Assembly: GCA_023393015.1 (NCBI GenBank)
Contig: JAEWMY010000021.1
Span: 1 to 57,008, forward strand
DNA from: Spirochaetota bacterium
GTDB taxonomy: Bacteria; Spirochaetota; Spirochaetia; Treponematales; Treponemataceae
Reading direction: 5' to 3'
DNA: 57,008 bases
Part shown: positions 1 through 8,418 of the stretch, one piece after another
Layout of the letters: the number at the start of each line of letters is the position of its first letter
Position numbering within the stretch: the stretch's first letter is position 1
Program-made: the position numbers and the translations under genes
The notes under the pieces: generated by a model
Told to the model about the DNA's origin: nothing
The model's input: only the letters and a program-made list of their open reading frames with translations
The model's database searches: none

Positions 1-8
1 AAAAAAGT

Positions 9-128
9 GGCTAACAACTGCTTCAACCTGATATTTTCTTTGTCATAAAACTTGCTGGTCGCTTCGCTCGGCAAGTTTTACGCCAAGCCCTAACGGGCAC
101 GAAAATACAGGTTAAGCAAATGTTAGAT
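9..128 (+). other. attC: Integron attC recombination site
   Basis: The 120 bp fold as an integron attC site. The R' box GTTAGAT (122-128) fits GTTRRRY exactly. The R'' box GGCTAAC (9-15) fits RYYYAAC with one mismatch. The outer arms CTAACA..TGCTTCAACCTG (left) and CAGGTTAAGCAAATGTTAG (right) pair over about 26 bp. The left arm has one extra C in GCTTCAACC, which is the usual extrahelical base of the L'' box, and a second extra base further in. The centre holds a perfect 10-bp stem (TAAAACTTGC / GCAAGTTTTA) around a CGCTTCGC-type loop, and a small GCCC/GGGC hairpin. The gene of this cassette would lie left of the window. No integrase of the IntI type is seen here. Confidence 0.85.
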
Positions 129-130
129 TG

Positions 131-1477
131 GATAGTGTCCAGTCTTGTTCGCAATTTGACATGAAGAAAATCACTGGATTTCCGTTTTGTCATGCTGCCA
201 TATTTTATAACGCCTGTTGTTTAGCAAGCGATTCTGCCTTGATATAACTCCGACCGGTTTGCCAATCCTCTTCATACTCTATGAGGTATGAGCAATTAAA
301 TCGAATGTACGAAGTTACACTCGGGAAAATTCCGATCACTTTTGAACGTCTGCGAATTTCCTTGTTCAATCGTTCCAGTGTATTTGCTGATGCGATCTTC
401 CGTGCATCAATTTCAGGAAACGAGTAGAACTGCAACGAGTCCTCAAGACCATCTTCAAGAAGTAACATTGCCTCGGGAAGCACATCAGTATATTGCTCAA
501 TTATTTCCCGGCAATACGCAATTGCGGTTTCTCGATCAGGCTGTAACCAGATCTGTTTGAGTCTGCTGGCAAATGCTTCTTTGTTCTTGCGGGTAACTTT
601 TGCCAGTATGTTTCGCATGAAATGAACCTTGCATCGCTGCCAGGACGCACCAAGGAAATCCTTCTGGATTGCGTTCTGAAGTCCCCGGTGTGCATCTGAA
701 ACGCATAGCCAGACCTTCTTCAACCCTCGGTCTTTTAGCGAAGCGAACAGCAACCGTTAATTCTCTTCAGATTTCTCATTAAAGGGCTCTACAGCCAGTA
801 TTTGCGGCATTCCCTGAAGGTTAATACCCTTAACGACCATGACGGATTTATTTTGGCAACGGTCCTGATCGCGTATCTTTTAATACAGCGCTTCTATCCA
901 GAGAACCGGGCATTCTTCTTCCAGAGGGCGCGTTCTGAACTCAGTGACCATGTCGTCTAGACCCTTGCTGATTTCACTTACCTGGGAAGCACTGATATTT
1001 TCGATCCCCAGACTTTTTGCAAGACGGTATATTTTTCGGGTGGATATACCATTCACCCAGGCTTCTTGAACTACCTCGATAAGGGCTTGTTCACTTCGTC
1101 GTTTCTCGGTTACGAAAAAAGGTATATATCCACCTTCCCGTAGTTTCGGAATAAGCAGATACATAGTCCCCAGTCTGGTATCGAAGCGCCGTAGTCGTGT
1201 GCCGCAACGATAGGTTTTTCGCTCTGAGCTATGAACACCCTTTTGTGCGTTCGCTTTTTTCGACACTTCATTTCCATGAGCTGTTCCGTTAACCATTGCA
1301 TCATGGAATAGAGCGGATCCGGTTCAGCAATAATATCCAATAGCTTGTTTTCAAAGAACGTGCTATCTTTGGTCTTGGTCATTGGTTGTCCTTTTTATGT
1401 TTGTTGTGGTAACAACATTCTGGAGCTTCCAATGACCTTTTTCAACTACCAAACTGCGAACTTGATTCTACACTATC
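131..1477 (-). mobile_element. IS256-family insertion sequence, degenerate
   Basis: The element is bounded by imperfect 28-bp inverted repeats at 131-158 (starting GATAGTGTCCAG) and 1450-1477 (reverse complement starting GATAGTGTAGAA), matching at 21 of 28 positions by eye. Its 1.35-kb length and the mutator-type transposase on the minus strand fit IS256. No clear target-site duplication is visible. The left end lies two bases after the attC R' box at 122-128. The transposase inside is broken, so the element is not expected to move by itself. Confidence 0.75.
205..1382 (-). pseudogene. Broken IS256-type (mutator) transposase
   Basis: Three reading segments on the minus strand join into one Transposase_mut protein. 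The N-terminal part starts at 1382. A frameshift near 1268-1275 moves reading to the segment with DTRLGTMYLLIPKLREGGY. That segment ends at VLWIEALY followed by TAA near 880. Translating on in the same frame gives KIRDQDRCQNKSVMVVKGIN, the expected family continuation, and then a second TAA near 755. The rest (CVSDAHRGL, then NTLERLNKEIRRRSK) runs to 205. The usual catalytic Asp of the WIDA motif is Glu here; the second Asp (VSDAH) and the Glu of the ERLNKE motif remain. One frameshift, two in-frame stops and a changed catalytic residue make activity very unlikely. Confidence 0.85.
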
Positions 1478-1483
1478 TAGGGA

Positions 1484-1549
1484 CTGTAGTAGATAAGCAA
1501 AAGTATTATACTCACTTTTTAGAATAATACTTTTTCTTATCTACTACAG
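1484..1549. repeat. 66-bp near-perfect palindrome
   Basis: Two 26-bp arms (1484-1509 and 1524-1549) are reverse complements with a single mismatch. Each begins CTGTAGTAGATAAG when read inwards, and they enclose a 14-base loop. The palindrome starts six bases beyond the IS right end. There is no T-run placed as in an intrinsic terminator. It could be a MITE-like relic, the fused ends of another IS, or a strong RNA hairpin. Confidence 0.8.
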
Positions 1550-1559
1550 CCACAGAAAG

Positions 1560-1787
1560 AAAGTTGAACGGGCTTGGACAATAGTCATAGTTCGGGGGAG
1601 AAAAGCCTATTTTCGACGAAAACCGTAAAAAAAATCCAGAAATGAAAGTTTTTAACAGCTATACTAGTACTTGTCGGCGTTGCCGAAAAATCTGATTGAA
1701 AAAGTTATTCGGGTTTGGGAAACAGTCGTTGATCGGGGTAAAAAACCGAATTTCGACCCATAACCATAAAATACCAAAATGACAATT
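1560..1787. repeat. Imperfect direct repeat, two ~90-bp units
   Basis: Unit 1 (about 1560-1652) and unit 2 (about 1701-1787) share the order AAAGTT, CGGG..TTGG, ACA(A)TAGTC, CGGGG, AAAA, TTTCGAC, AACC(G/A)TAAAA, and CCA(G)AAATGA before an AT-rich tail. Identity by eye is roughly 65-70%. About 48 bp, including CGGCGTTGCCG, separate the units. No open frame of note crosses them. The unit type is not recognised. The pair fills the upstream region of the adenylate cyclase gene at 1879. Confidence 0.6.
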
Positions 1788-1878
1788 TCGACAATTCATT
1801 AAGGTTTTCAGAGCAATATCAGGGTCAGCCAACAAAGACCATCCGTTTATGAAACCCTAGCATCAAGGAGCCTACATT

Positions 1879-3603
1879 TTGCGAAAAAGTAATATTAGTT
1901 ACAAGATGAGTATCGGTTTGTACTTCTTCTTTGCCAGTTTGGTCATTATCCTTGTCGTTACTTCCGCGTTCTATTTTTTCGTAAAACAGAAGCTGTATTC
2001 CGAGATAATGGAGACTTTCCAGAGCACGGTCTTCCTCGGCGCGAAAGGAATTGATGAGGAAGCATTCAAGTACCTGAGGGAGAAAGCTGTTGACGGGGAG
2101 ATGGACGCCGACGAAATTGATTCCATAGAAAGATCCCCGGAATACAAGATAATCTACGACTACCTCAACGAAATAAGGAATACGAAAAAGAACTTGTTCC
2201 TGTTTGTCTATATTCTGATTCCCGGCCAAGACGATGACCATGCCAAGTTCCTGGTCGACGCCGATGTACACACCCTCAAGGAAAACCAAGTTCCCGAAGA
2301 CGAGATATCGCATTTCAACCTTGTCTACGATATCTCCGAACAGCCCGTCACCCAAAGAGCCCTTCGTGAGCATATAAACATAATCGACAGCAACTTTGTC
2401 TACGACGCCGATTATAAAGCGAACTCGATGATGGGCTTCGCTCCAATCTTCGACAAGAAGACGGGCGAGTTTCTTGGCATACTCGGAGCCGATATTTCAG
2501 ACAAGAATATCGCCGGCTTCCTGCAAAAGATCTTGCTTATCAGCTTGATGATACTGATTGTCGCGCTGTCATTCGTGATCCTGTTAAGCGCGATCCTGGC
2601 CAACTCCATCAGCAGGCCTATCGTTCATCTATCCGACACCGTCAAGAAATATTCGACCCGAGATTTCTCCGTCCGCGCGAATTTTGATACCAATATCAAG
2701 GAGATATCGAACCTGATAGAGAATTTCAACTTGATGGCGGTCACTATACAGGAATACAACGCGCACATGGAGAAACTCAATTCCGCATACGAACGATTCG
2801 TGCCATTGGAATTCCTGACCTTCCTCTCAAAGGAAGATATCACGCAAGTGCAATTAGGAGATCAAATACAGAAAGACATGGTAATCATGTTTTCGGACAT
2901 CCGTTCCTTCTCGACTCTATCGGAATCGATGACGCCCAAGCAGACCTTCGATTTCCTCAATTCGTACCTAAGCCGTATCGGCCCGATCATCCGGAAAAAC
3001 AACGGGTTCGTCGACAAATACATGGGCGATGGAATAATGGCCATCTTCCCGGGCAGCCCCGACGACTCGATCAATGCCGCGATCGAAATGAGAAAGGAGC
3101 TTTTGGCCTATAACAATGAAAGAAAACAGTACGGACAGATCGAGATCGATGCCGGTATCGGCATCCATACGGGAACGCTCATGCTCGGCACGATCGGCGA
3201 AGAAAAGCGTATGCAGGGCACGGTTATTTCCGATTCGGTCAACCTTGCCTCACGCCTCGAAAGTCTGACAAAGGAATTAAAAGTCTCGACGCTGATAAGC
3301 AAGGAAGTGTTCAATCGCCTGAATTTCCCCGACAGGTACAAGCACCGCTTCTTGGGCAGCACGTCGATAAAGGGCAAAACCGAATCCGTCGTTGTTTTCG
3401 AGATTTACGATGCCGATGCCGACGATTTGATCCAGTTGAAGGACAAAACCAACTCCGACATGCAGCATGCCCTGTTTCTCTTCAATACGAACAGGACAAG
3501 CGAGGCAGAGGCGCTTTTCACGAAAATTCAGTCCGATTTTCCGAACGATGTAGTTACAGAACAGTACATTGAGAGATGCGCTGTGATCCAAGGAAGGGCT
3601 TAA
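1879..3603 (+). CDS. Membrane class III adenylate cyclase with Cache-like sensor and HAMP
   Basis: The 574-residue protein probably makes cAMP at the inner membrane in response to an outside signal. TM1 is at about 12-32, an extracytoplasmic Cache-like sensor at 33-215 (it contains MMGFAPIFDKKTGEFLGILGAD), TM2 at about 217-240, HAMP at about 241-295, and the cyclase domain at about 325-505. Catalytic residues are visible: metal-binding D340 (MFSDIR) and D384 (YMGDG), K380 as the adenine-selecting lysine, and N455 and R459 (SVNLASR). The last ~65 residues resemble a helical TPR-like tail. The start is TTG, supported by AAGGAG eight bases before it (1865-1870). A second cyclase lies at 8419. 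Confidence 0.88.
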   Translation: MRKSNISYKMSIGLYFFFASLVIILVVTSAFYFFVKQKLYSEIMETFQSTVFLGAKGIDEEAFKYLREKAVDGEMDADEIDSIERSPEYKIIYDYLNEIRNTKKNLFLFVYILIPGQDDDHAKFLVDADVHTLKENQVPEDEISHFNLVYDISEQPVTQRALREHINIIDSNFVYDADYKANSMMGFAPIFDKKTGEFLGILGADISDKNIAGFLQKILLISLMILIVALSFVILLSAILANSISRPIVHLSDTVKKYSTRDFSVRANFDTNIKEISNLIENFNLMAVTIQEYNAHMEKLNSAYERFVPLEFLTFLSKEDITQVQLGDQIQKDMVIMFSDIRSFSTLSESMTPKQTFDFLNSYLSRIGPIIRKNNGFVDKYMGDGIMAIFPGSPDDSINAAIEMRKELLAYNNERKQYGQIEIDAGIGIHTGTLMLGTIGEEKRMQGTVISDSVNLASRLESLTKELKVSTLISKEVFNRLNFPDRYKHRFLGSTSIKGKTESVVVFEIYDADADDLIQLKDKTNSDMQHALFLFNTNRTSEAEALFTKIQSDFPNDVVTEQYIERCAVIQGRA

Positions 3604-3633
3604 GCACATAGTGTAGATCTGCCGGATCCGGAA

Positions 3634-3667
3634 GCCCAACGATACCTCCAAAGGAGTATCGTTGGGC
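3634..3667 (+). terminator. Stem-loop after the cyclase gene, possible terminator
   Basis: GCCCAACGATAC pairs with GTATCGTTGGGC, extended by CTCC/GGAG with one bulge, around an AAA loop. It begins 31 bases after the cyclase stop codon. No T-run follows, so intrinsic termination is uncertain. Confidence 0.5.
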
Positions 3668-3688
3668 GAGATCTCCGCGGACCTTCCT

Positions 3689-3865
3689 GCCTCAAGGGCG
3701 AGTTAACACAGAAGCAGTTCATTGAGCTATCATCACCGGCATTCATCGAGCGTAAAGAGAACGCTATTCTTCTGGATCCAAGCAGGCCGGATTAACCCCT
3801 TCCGATGAGTGCTCATGGGCACAAGGCCTGCATGAACAGCTTCATCACATACTTCTTGTTAATGG
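3689..3865 (+). pseudogene. IstB-type (IS21) ATPase fragment
   Basis: One frame reads LTQKQFIELSSPAFIERKEN and AILLDPSRPD, ending in TAA near 3795. This is where IstB proteins have the region before and across the P-loop (usually ILLGPSGTGKTHLA). A second frame from 3805 reads MSAHGHKACMNSFITYF, matching the part just after the P-loop. The Walker A lysine region is missing, so this is a short decayed relic of an IS21-family helper ATPase. No IstA partner was recognised. Confidence 0.5.
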
Positions 3866-4248
3866 ATCGGCGTACGTGTCTGTCAAAAAATATTTTTTTG
3901 CGAGAATTACAGCATGGACACATCTCCAAGCAATCGTTTATCTGATTCTAAGTATGGTCTGAGAATCTTGGGAATCGTAAAAAACAATTTACCGATGCGG
4001 TAGATCAAGAAGCAAAGCTTCGGCTAGGATTCAGCATAAAGCAAGGATCGTTTCTGGTCGCAGGATGGACAAGCACGGAAAACCCTACACGAAAACAGCC
4101 CGAAGCTCGAGTAACCGCAATCTTCACAGCGAATTCGTGCAACACCTTGCGACCAGTCGGCACAATTTGCGAAATGTTCAAGGCGGTCAAGAATAGTTCC
4201 CGATGGGTTGACACAAACATGGTAACGAATAAGAAAACTGAGGCTTAT
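3866..4248. other. Intergenic stretch with no recognised gene
   Basis: Nothing in this stretch looks like a functional gene. A 71-codon frame on the minus strand at 4005-4220 lacks a ribosome-binding site and family resemblance. Given the flanking IstB relic, this is most likely decayed mobile DNA. Confidence 0.4.
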
Positions 4249-4293
4249 GGTATGGATTAATCCTTCCCGATGGGATTAAAAATTTCCCATACC
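4249..4293. repeat. Bulged inverted repeat downstream of the acyl-CoA ligase gene
   Basis: GGTATGG (4249) pairs with CCATACC (ending 4293), and inside it ATTAATCC pairs with GGGATTAA, with an AAATTT bulge on one side. It lies about 80 bases beyond the minus-strand gene that ends at 4373. It could act as a transcript end for that operon, but there is no long T-run. Confidence 0.4.
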
Positions 4294-4372
4294 TATACAT
4301 ACGCAGGGAAAAGATCATTTGCTGGTAACGGGGAAGAAAAAATGCGTATATAAACAGAATGTTTGCTCTCTT

Positions 4373-6043
4373 TTATCCCCTAATCTCAACACGACGGATC
4401 TTTCCAGAAATGGTCTTTGGCAGTTCATTTACGAATTCAATAACGCGAGGATACTTATATGGAGCCGTTATCGATTTGACGTGGTTTTGAAGCTCCAGTA
4501 TCAACTCATCGCTATCCGCAAACCCTTTTGCCAAAACGATCGTGGCTTTGACGATCTCGCCCCTATCAGGATCAGGGACGCCCGTTATCGCGCATTCTAG
4601 CACTGCCGGATGCTCAAGAAGCGCGCTTTCGACTTCAAAAGGTCCGATCCGATATCCGGAGCTTTTGATAATATCGTCCGACCGACCGACAAACCAGATA
4701 TAACCATCCTCGTCCATCCATGCGGTATCGCCGGTTCTGTACAAGTCATCCTTCCAGACAGAGGCGGTTCTGGCCTCATCCTTGTAATAGCCTTCGAATA
4801 ATCCGACAGGACGATTCTTATCGGTCCGAATGGAAATTTCGCCCTCCTCGTTCGCTTCACAGGTGCGACCTGATTCGTCGAGTATGGACAAATGGTATCC
4901 CGGCGACGGCCGCCCCATGGATCCCGGCTTTGGTTTCATCCATTTGTACGTAGCGACGGCGCAGGTCATCTCGGTTTGCCCATATCCTTCGCGCAATTCA
5001 AGGCCGGTCTCCTCGAGAAAGCGCTCGTATATTTCGGGATTGAGCGGCTCTCCGGCGACAACGGCATACTCGAGTTTAGAAAGGTCGAATTTCGAAAGAT
5101 CCTCCTTAATAATGTACCGATACATGGTAGGAGGTGCGCAAAACGTGGTTACGCCATATCGCTGTATGACCGATACAAGATTGGCGGCATTAAACTTATC
5201 AAAATCATACGCCATAACGGCTGACCCCGAGAGCCATTGACCGTACAATTTTCCCCACGATGCCTTGGCCCACCCCGTTTCGGCGACGGTAAAGTGCAAT
5301 CCGCCATCTCTGCAATTTTGCCAGTATTTCGCGGTAAGGATGTGGCCGAGAGGATACGTAAAGGTATGGGAAACCATTTTCGGCATTCCGGTAGTACCTG
5401 AAGTGAAGTACAATAGCATCGGATCATCGTTATGCGCGGCCGACTCGCCCCGGGGTCGCTCGAATTCGACGGACCCGGTTTCGGTGAACGAGGCCAGATC
5501 AAGCCATCCTTCCGTCGCGATTTTTTTGTCGGCCGAATCGTGCGGTCCGTCACACAAGAATTTCAACTCCAGCGGGTACTCGGCGAGCGCTTCCGAAAGC
5601 TCGTCTTGAATGGAAGGCTCGTTTACGCAAACAAGCATCTTTACGTTCGCCGCCTTAAACCGGTATACGAGGTCTTTTTTCTTGAGCTGATTGGTTGCGG
5701 GAATCGCTACGGCTCCTATCTTGTGGAGCGCCACAACAACCGGCCAGTATTCCGCCCTTCGTTTCAGGATCAACATTACCGCATCGCCTTTTTTTATTCC
5801 GAAGGACACGAAGACCGATGCCATGCGATTGGACCATGAACGCATTTCGCCGAAAGTGATCGTTTTCTCGTCCAGCGCATCATTACACCAAACCAGCGCG
5901 GTTTTAGCGGGAGTCTGACGCGCGATCTCGTCGACAACGTCAAACCCGAAATTGAAGTTTTCGGGGACATGAACACGGTAATTCGCGTAGAAGTCTTCGT
6001 ATGATTCGAAGTCAATACGGGGCAAATAGCGTTGAAGCATCAT
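4373..6043 (-). CDS. AMP-dependent acyl-CoA synthetase (ACSM-like)
   Basis: The 556-residue protein belongs to the ANL superfamily and should activate a carboxylic acid as acyl-AMP and transfer it to CoA. Visible motifs are the phosphate loop YFTSGTTGMPK, GYGQTEMTC, YRTGDTAWMDEDGYIWFVGR, the hinge region SDDIIKSSGYRIGPFEVES, and the C-terminal catalytic lysine in PKTISGKIRR. The length and motif style resemble medium-chain (ACSM) or acetyl-CoA synthetase-like enzymes. The substrate cannot be read from sequence. Its ATG overlaps the stop of the upstream XRE-cupin gene (ATGA at 6040-6043), so the two are probably translationally coupled and that regulator likely controls it. Confidence 0.88.
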   Translation of the reverse strand: MMLQRYLPRIDFESYEDFYANYRVHVPENFNFGFDVVDEIARQTPAKTALVWCNDALDEKTITFGEMRSWSNRMASVFVSFGIKKGDAVMLILKRRAEYWPVVVALHKIGAVAIPATNQLKKKDLVYRFKAANVKMLVCVNEPSIQDELSEALAEYPLELKFLCDGPHDSADKKIATEGWLDLASFTETGSVEFERPRGESAAHNDDPMLLYFTSGTTGMPKMVSHTFTYPLGHILTAKYWQNCRDGGLHFTVAETGWAKASWGKLYGQWLSGSAVMAYDFDKFNAANLVSVIQRYGVTTFCAPPTMYRYIIKEDLSKFDLSKLEYAVVAGEPLNPEIYERFLEETGLELREGYGQTEMTCAVATYKWMKPKPGSMGRPSPGYHLSILDESGRTCEANEEGEISIRTDKNRPVGLFEGYYKDEARTASVWKDDLYRTGDTAWMDEDGYIWFVGRSDDIIKSSGYRIGPFEVESALLEHPAVLECAITGVPDPDRGEIVKATIVLAKGFADSDELILELQNHVKSITAPYKYPRVIEFVNELPKTISGKIRRVEIRG

Positions 6044-6609
6044 CGTGCGAATCCCTCCGGCTCGGCAATAATCGCGAGAAACGTCGCAGGCATTCCGTCC
6101 AATGCTGCCATTCCGTGTTTCTTTGAGGAATCAAAGTAAAGAGAATCTCCGCTTTCCAATACGAGGTCATGACCGTCGATCCTAAGCAGGAGCTTTCCGG
6201 AAAGCACATAGTTGAATTCGTCTCCAGAATGGGAGTTGAGATGAATGGATGAATCATCTTTTGGAGATACGGTAACCACAAAAGGTTCCATGACCCTGTT
6301 TTCAAACTGTGCCGCAAGGCTTTCATAGTGATATTCGTTTCGTCGTTCTACGACAGGGCCAGTGCCTTTTCGCGTCAAATGGAAAACCTGGCCATGCGGT
6401 TCAGAACCGGTTAGCAAGGTTGTCGAAGAAACGCCGTAATACCTTGCGAGAGCCGAAAGCCATCCCAGCGGAATATCCGCGGAACCGTCTTCGAACGAGG
6501 TATATTCCAGTTCCGTTACCCCGGTTTCATTCGCTATCTGTCCGGGAGTCAGGCCGGAATCTTCACGCAGTGCCGCTATTCTCCTGGCGATTGCCTTATT
6601 TTGATCCAT
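6040..6609 (-). CDS. XRE-family regulator with C-terminal cupin
   Basis: The 189-residue protein has an N-terminal helix-turn-helix of the Cro/CI type (about 5-60, with LTPGQIANETGVTELEYTSF) and a C-terminal cupin_2 barrel (about 105-185, with HSGDEFNYVLSGKLLLRIDG and LESGDSLYFDSSKKHGMAAL). This PuuR-like layout usually means a repressor that binds a small ligand in the cupin. It is the first gene of a two-gene operon with the acyl-CoA ligase, so the ligand is plausibly a substrate or product of that enzyme. The ATG at 6609 is preceded by GAGGT at 6617-6621. Confidence 0.87.
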   Translation of the reverse strand: MDQNKAIARRIAALREDSGLTPGQIANETGVTELEYTSFEDGSADIPLGWLSALARYYGVSSTTLLTGSEPHGQVFHLTRKGTGPVVERRNEYHYESLAAQFENRVMEPFVVTVSPKDDSSIHLNSHSGDEFNYVLSGKLLLRIDGHDLVLESGDSLYFDSSKKHGMAALDGMPATFLAIIAEPEGFAR

Positions 6610-6635
6610 CTGAAATACCTCGTTTTTGCAAGGAC

Positions 6636-6663
6636 ATTATAGCAAATAGTGTTATTGTGTCTG
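6636..6663 (-). promoter_or_regulatory. Promoter for the XRE-cupin/acyl-CoA ligase operon
   Basis: Read on the minus strand, CAGACA (6663-6658), a 16-base spacer and a perfect TATAAT (6641-6636) precede the start codon by 26 bases. The near-palindromic GTCTGAGTATTATAGAC overlaps the -35 side and could be an operator, but this is only a guess from its position. Confidence 0.6.
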
Positions 6664-6793
6664 AGTATTATAGACCGTTTTCCCTCGAAAAGGTTGCTCC
6701 TTTTGTCCCTTTCTTGGTTTCCTGACGGGTTTAGCTTCAGAAGATTTCGGAACAAAAAGTATATACTGTTAGCAAAACGGCAAGGAGACGCCA

Positions 6794-7567
6794 ATGCCCT
6801 TTATATTGATTCCGTACGTATTACAGCTTTTGTGCATTGTCCATATTATTAAAACGCGCAGGAATACCTACTGGATTTGGATAATCGTCATTCTTCCATA
6901 CGTTGGCGGCTTGGCGTACGTTTTAATCGAGATACTACCAACGATTGCATCCCGCGGGAATACTGCTTCCATCAGGAACACGGTAAGCAATTTTCTCAAT
7001 CCAAACCAAGGTTTCGAGGTTTTGCGCCAACGGGCGAAATACTCTCCCACTCATAAGAACATCATAGAATACGCGGACGCCCTTATGGAGAGGAAAGAGT
7101 ATGACAAAGCCCTGGCAACCTATACGGAGCAAAACGCCGGCGCTTTCCTGGACGACCCAGAACTCCTGTATCGAATTGCAAACGCCCATTTCAATCGCGG
7201 CGACTATGACGAAACGCTCCGGGTCCTTTCCGTATTGAAGGGAAAATCCAGTAGCTATGATAAGTACAGCCGGGAGAATTTGCTATATCTTCTGACGATT
7301 GAAAAAACCCGCGATTTCCAATACGTAAAAACGGAATACCAACGAATAATGAATACGATACGGAACAATTCTATCGAGATTCCCTATCTTGATTTCTTGT
7401 TGAGAAACGACGATTTCGAGGAGATGAAGGCCGTTATCGAACGGATACAGGACGATGAACGCGCTATGATCGTCAACAACAGCCGGTATGACAGGAAATT
7501 CTACAGGGAAGCGTCCAAGTACAAGAAAAGGATGCAGCAGTTCGAAACTCCGCACAAGGGAGAATAA
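6794..7567 (+). CDS. Membrane-anchored TPR protein
   Basis: The 257-residue protein starts with two hydrophobic helices (about 3-20 and 26-48) around a short basic loop. The second (WIWIIVILPYVGGLAYVLIE) resembles the PLDc_N membrane segment. From about residue 75 the protein is helical, with TPR-like repeats such as ADALMERKEYDKALATYTEQ and IANAHFNRGDYDETLRVLSV. It is likely a cytoplasm-facing scaffold, with no enzymatic motif. AAGGAG at 6782-6787 supports the ATG at 6794. It sits between the acyl-CoA ligase operon (divergent) and another membrane gene. The specific role is unknown. Confidence 0.7.
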   Translation: MPFILIPYVLQLLCIVHIIKTRRNTYWIWIIVILPYVGGLAYVLIEILPTIASRGNTASIRNTVSNFLNPNQGFEVLRQRAKYSPTHKNIIEYADALMERKEYDKALATYTEQNAGAFLDDPELLYRIANAHFNRGDYDETLRVLSVLKGKSSSYDKYSRENLLYLLTIEKTRDFQYVKTEYQRIMNTIRNNSIEIPYLDFLLRNDDFEEMKAVIERIQDDERAMIVNNSRYDRKFYREASKYKKRMQQFETPHKGE

Positions 7568-7737
7568 CGTTCTGAGCGTACAGCAATTAAAACGCTTGCC
7601 GCGTATAATCGCCGCGTCTGTAGGGACATATTGGACATATTCCCCGCCACGTTTGTCATTCCGAATCCTCGTTATCCCTCGATAAAGATTGATGTGAATT
7701 ATCCTCCGAGGGGATATACTGTTGAAAGGGAGATCAG

Positions 7738-8364
7738 ATGAAAGCCCCATGGAATTCGCTGGAAGTCGTCCGCTTGTCGGTTTCCTTGTTGACCCCGCTC
7801 GTCGTGGTAAGTGTCGGTTTTCTGTTTAACCGGCGGATAAAGAAATTTGAAAAAGGCCAATGGACAAACCAGAAAATCATCGAAAAACGGCTTGAAGTCT
7901 ACGACAAGTTGGTGCCCAGTCTCAATGATATTCTCTGTTTTCACTGCTACATTGGGAACTGGAAAGAACTGGAGCCGAGACATATAGTGCAATTAAAGCG
8001 TACTTCCGACAAAACGATGAGCATCTATAAGCCGCTTTTTGCTCCCGCTGTCTGGAGCGCCTACAATCGGTTCATACACACCTGCTTCGAACCTTCGATT
8101 GAGTGGGGTAGCGATGCGACAATTCGGTCAACTTTCACCAAAAGGGCCGAGTATTGCGAAACGTGGGAAGAGGAATGGTACGGATTTTTCGCGGACAAAT
8201 TCCTGGACCGGGTCGCCTCGGACAGCGCGTACGAAACGCGGCAAAACGAGTTGAAAATGGACGCCTATGCGGAACTGATGGCGGCGTTTAAAGACAGCGT
8301 GGAGCTATTTGAACATAACTCGGTGCGCAGACTCAGGTTGCCGCGCAAACGAGAAAGGGGATAG
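7738..8364 (+). CDS. Single-pass membrane protein of unknown function
   Basis: The 208-residue protein is not recognised. A hydrophobic helix at about 11-30 (VRLSVSLLTPLVVVSVGFLF) is followed by NRRIKKFEKGQW, so the bulk is probably cytoplasmic and helical. The soluble part is rich in Trp, Tyr and charged residues and ends in a basic tail. No metal or catalytic motif stands out. The ATG is preceded by GAAAGGGAGA. TATACT at 7715-7720 may be a -10. It lies 54 bases before the adenylate cyclase gene on the same strand, so the two could be co-transcribed. Confidence 0.6.
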   Translation: MKAPWNSLEVVRLSVSLLTPLVVVSVGFLFNRRIKKFEKGQWTNQKIIEKRLEVYDKLVPSLNDILCFHCYIGNWKELEPRHIVQLKRTSDKTMSIYKPLFAPAVWSAYNRFIHTCFEPSIEWGSDATIRSTFTKRAEYCETWEEEWYGFFADKFLDRVASDSAYETRQNELKMDAYAELMAAFKDSVELFEHNSVRRLRLPRKRERG

Positions 8365-8418
8365 CGCGACGCGCGTCCGCAAGAGGAGATTCTCTAATTC
8401 GGGTCAGGAGAGGTAGTC

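Noticed and set aside
4005..4220. 71-codon minus-strand frame in the gap before the acyl-CoA ligase
   Set aside because: No ribosome-binding site, no family resemblance, and it lies in decayed mobile DNA.
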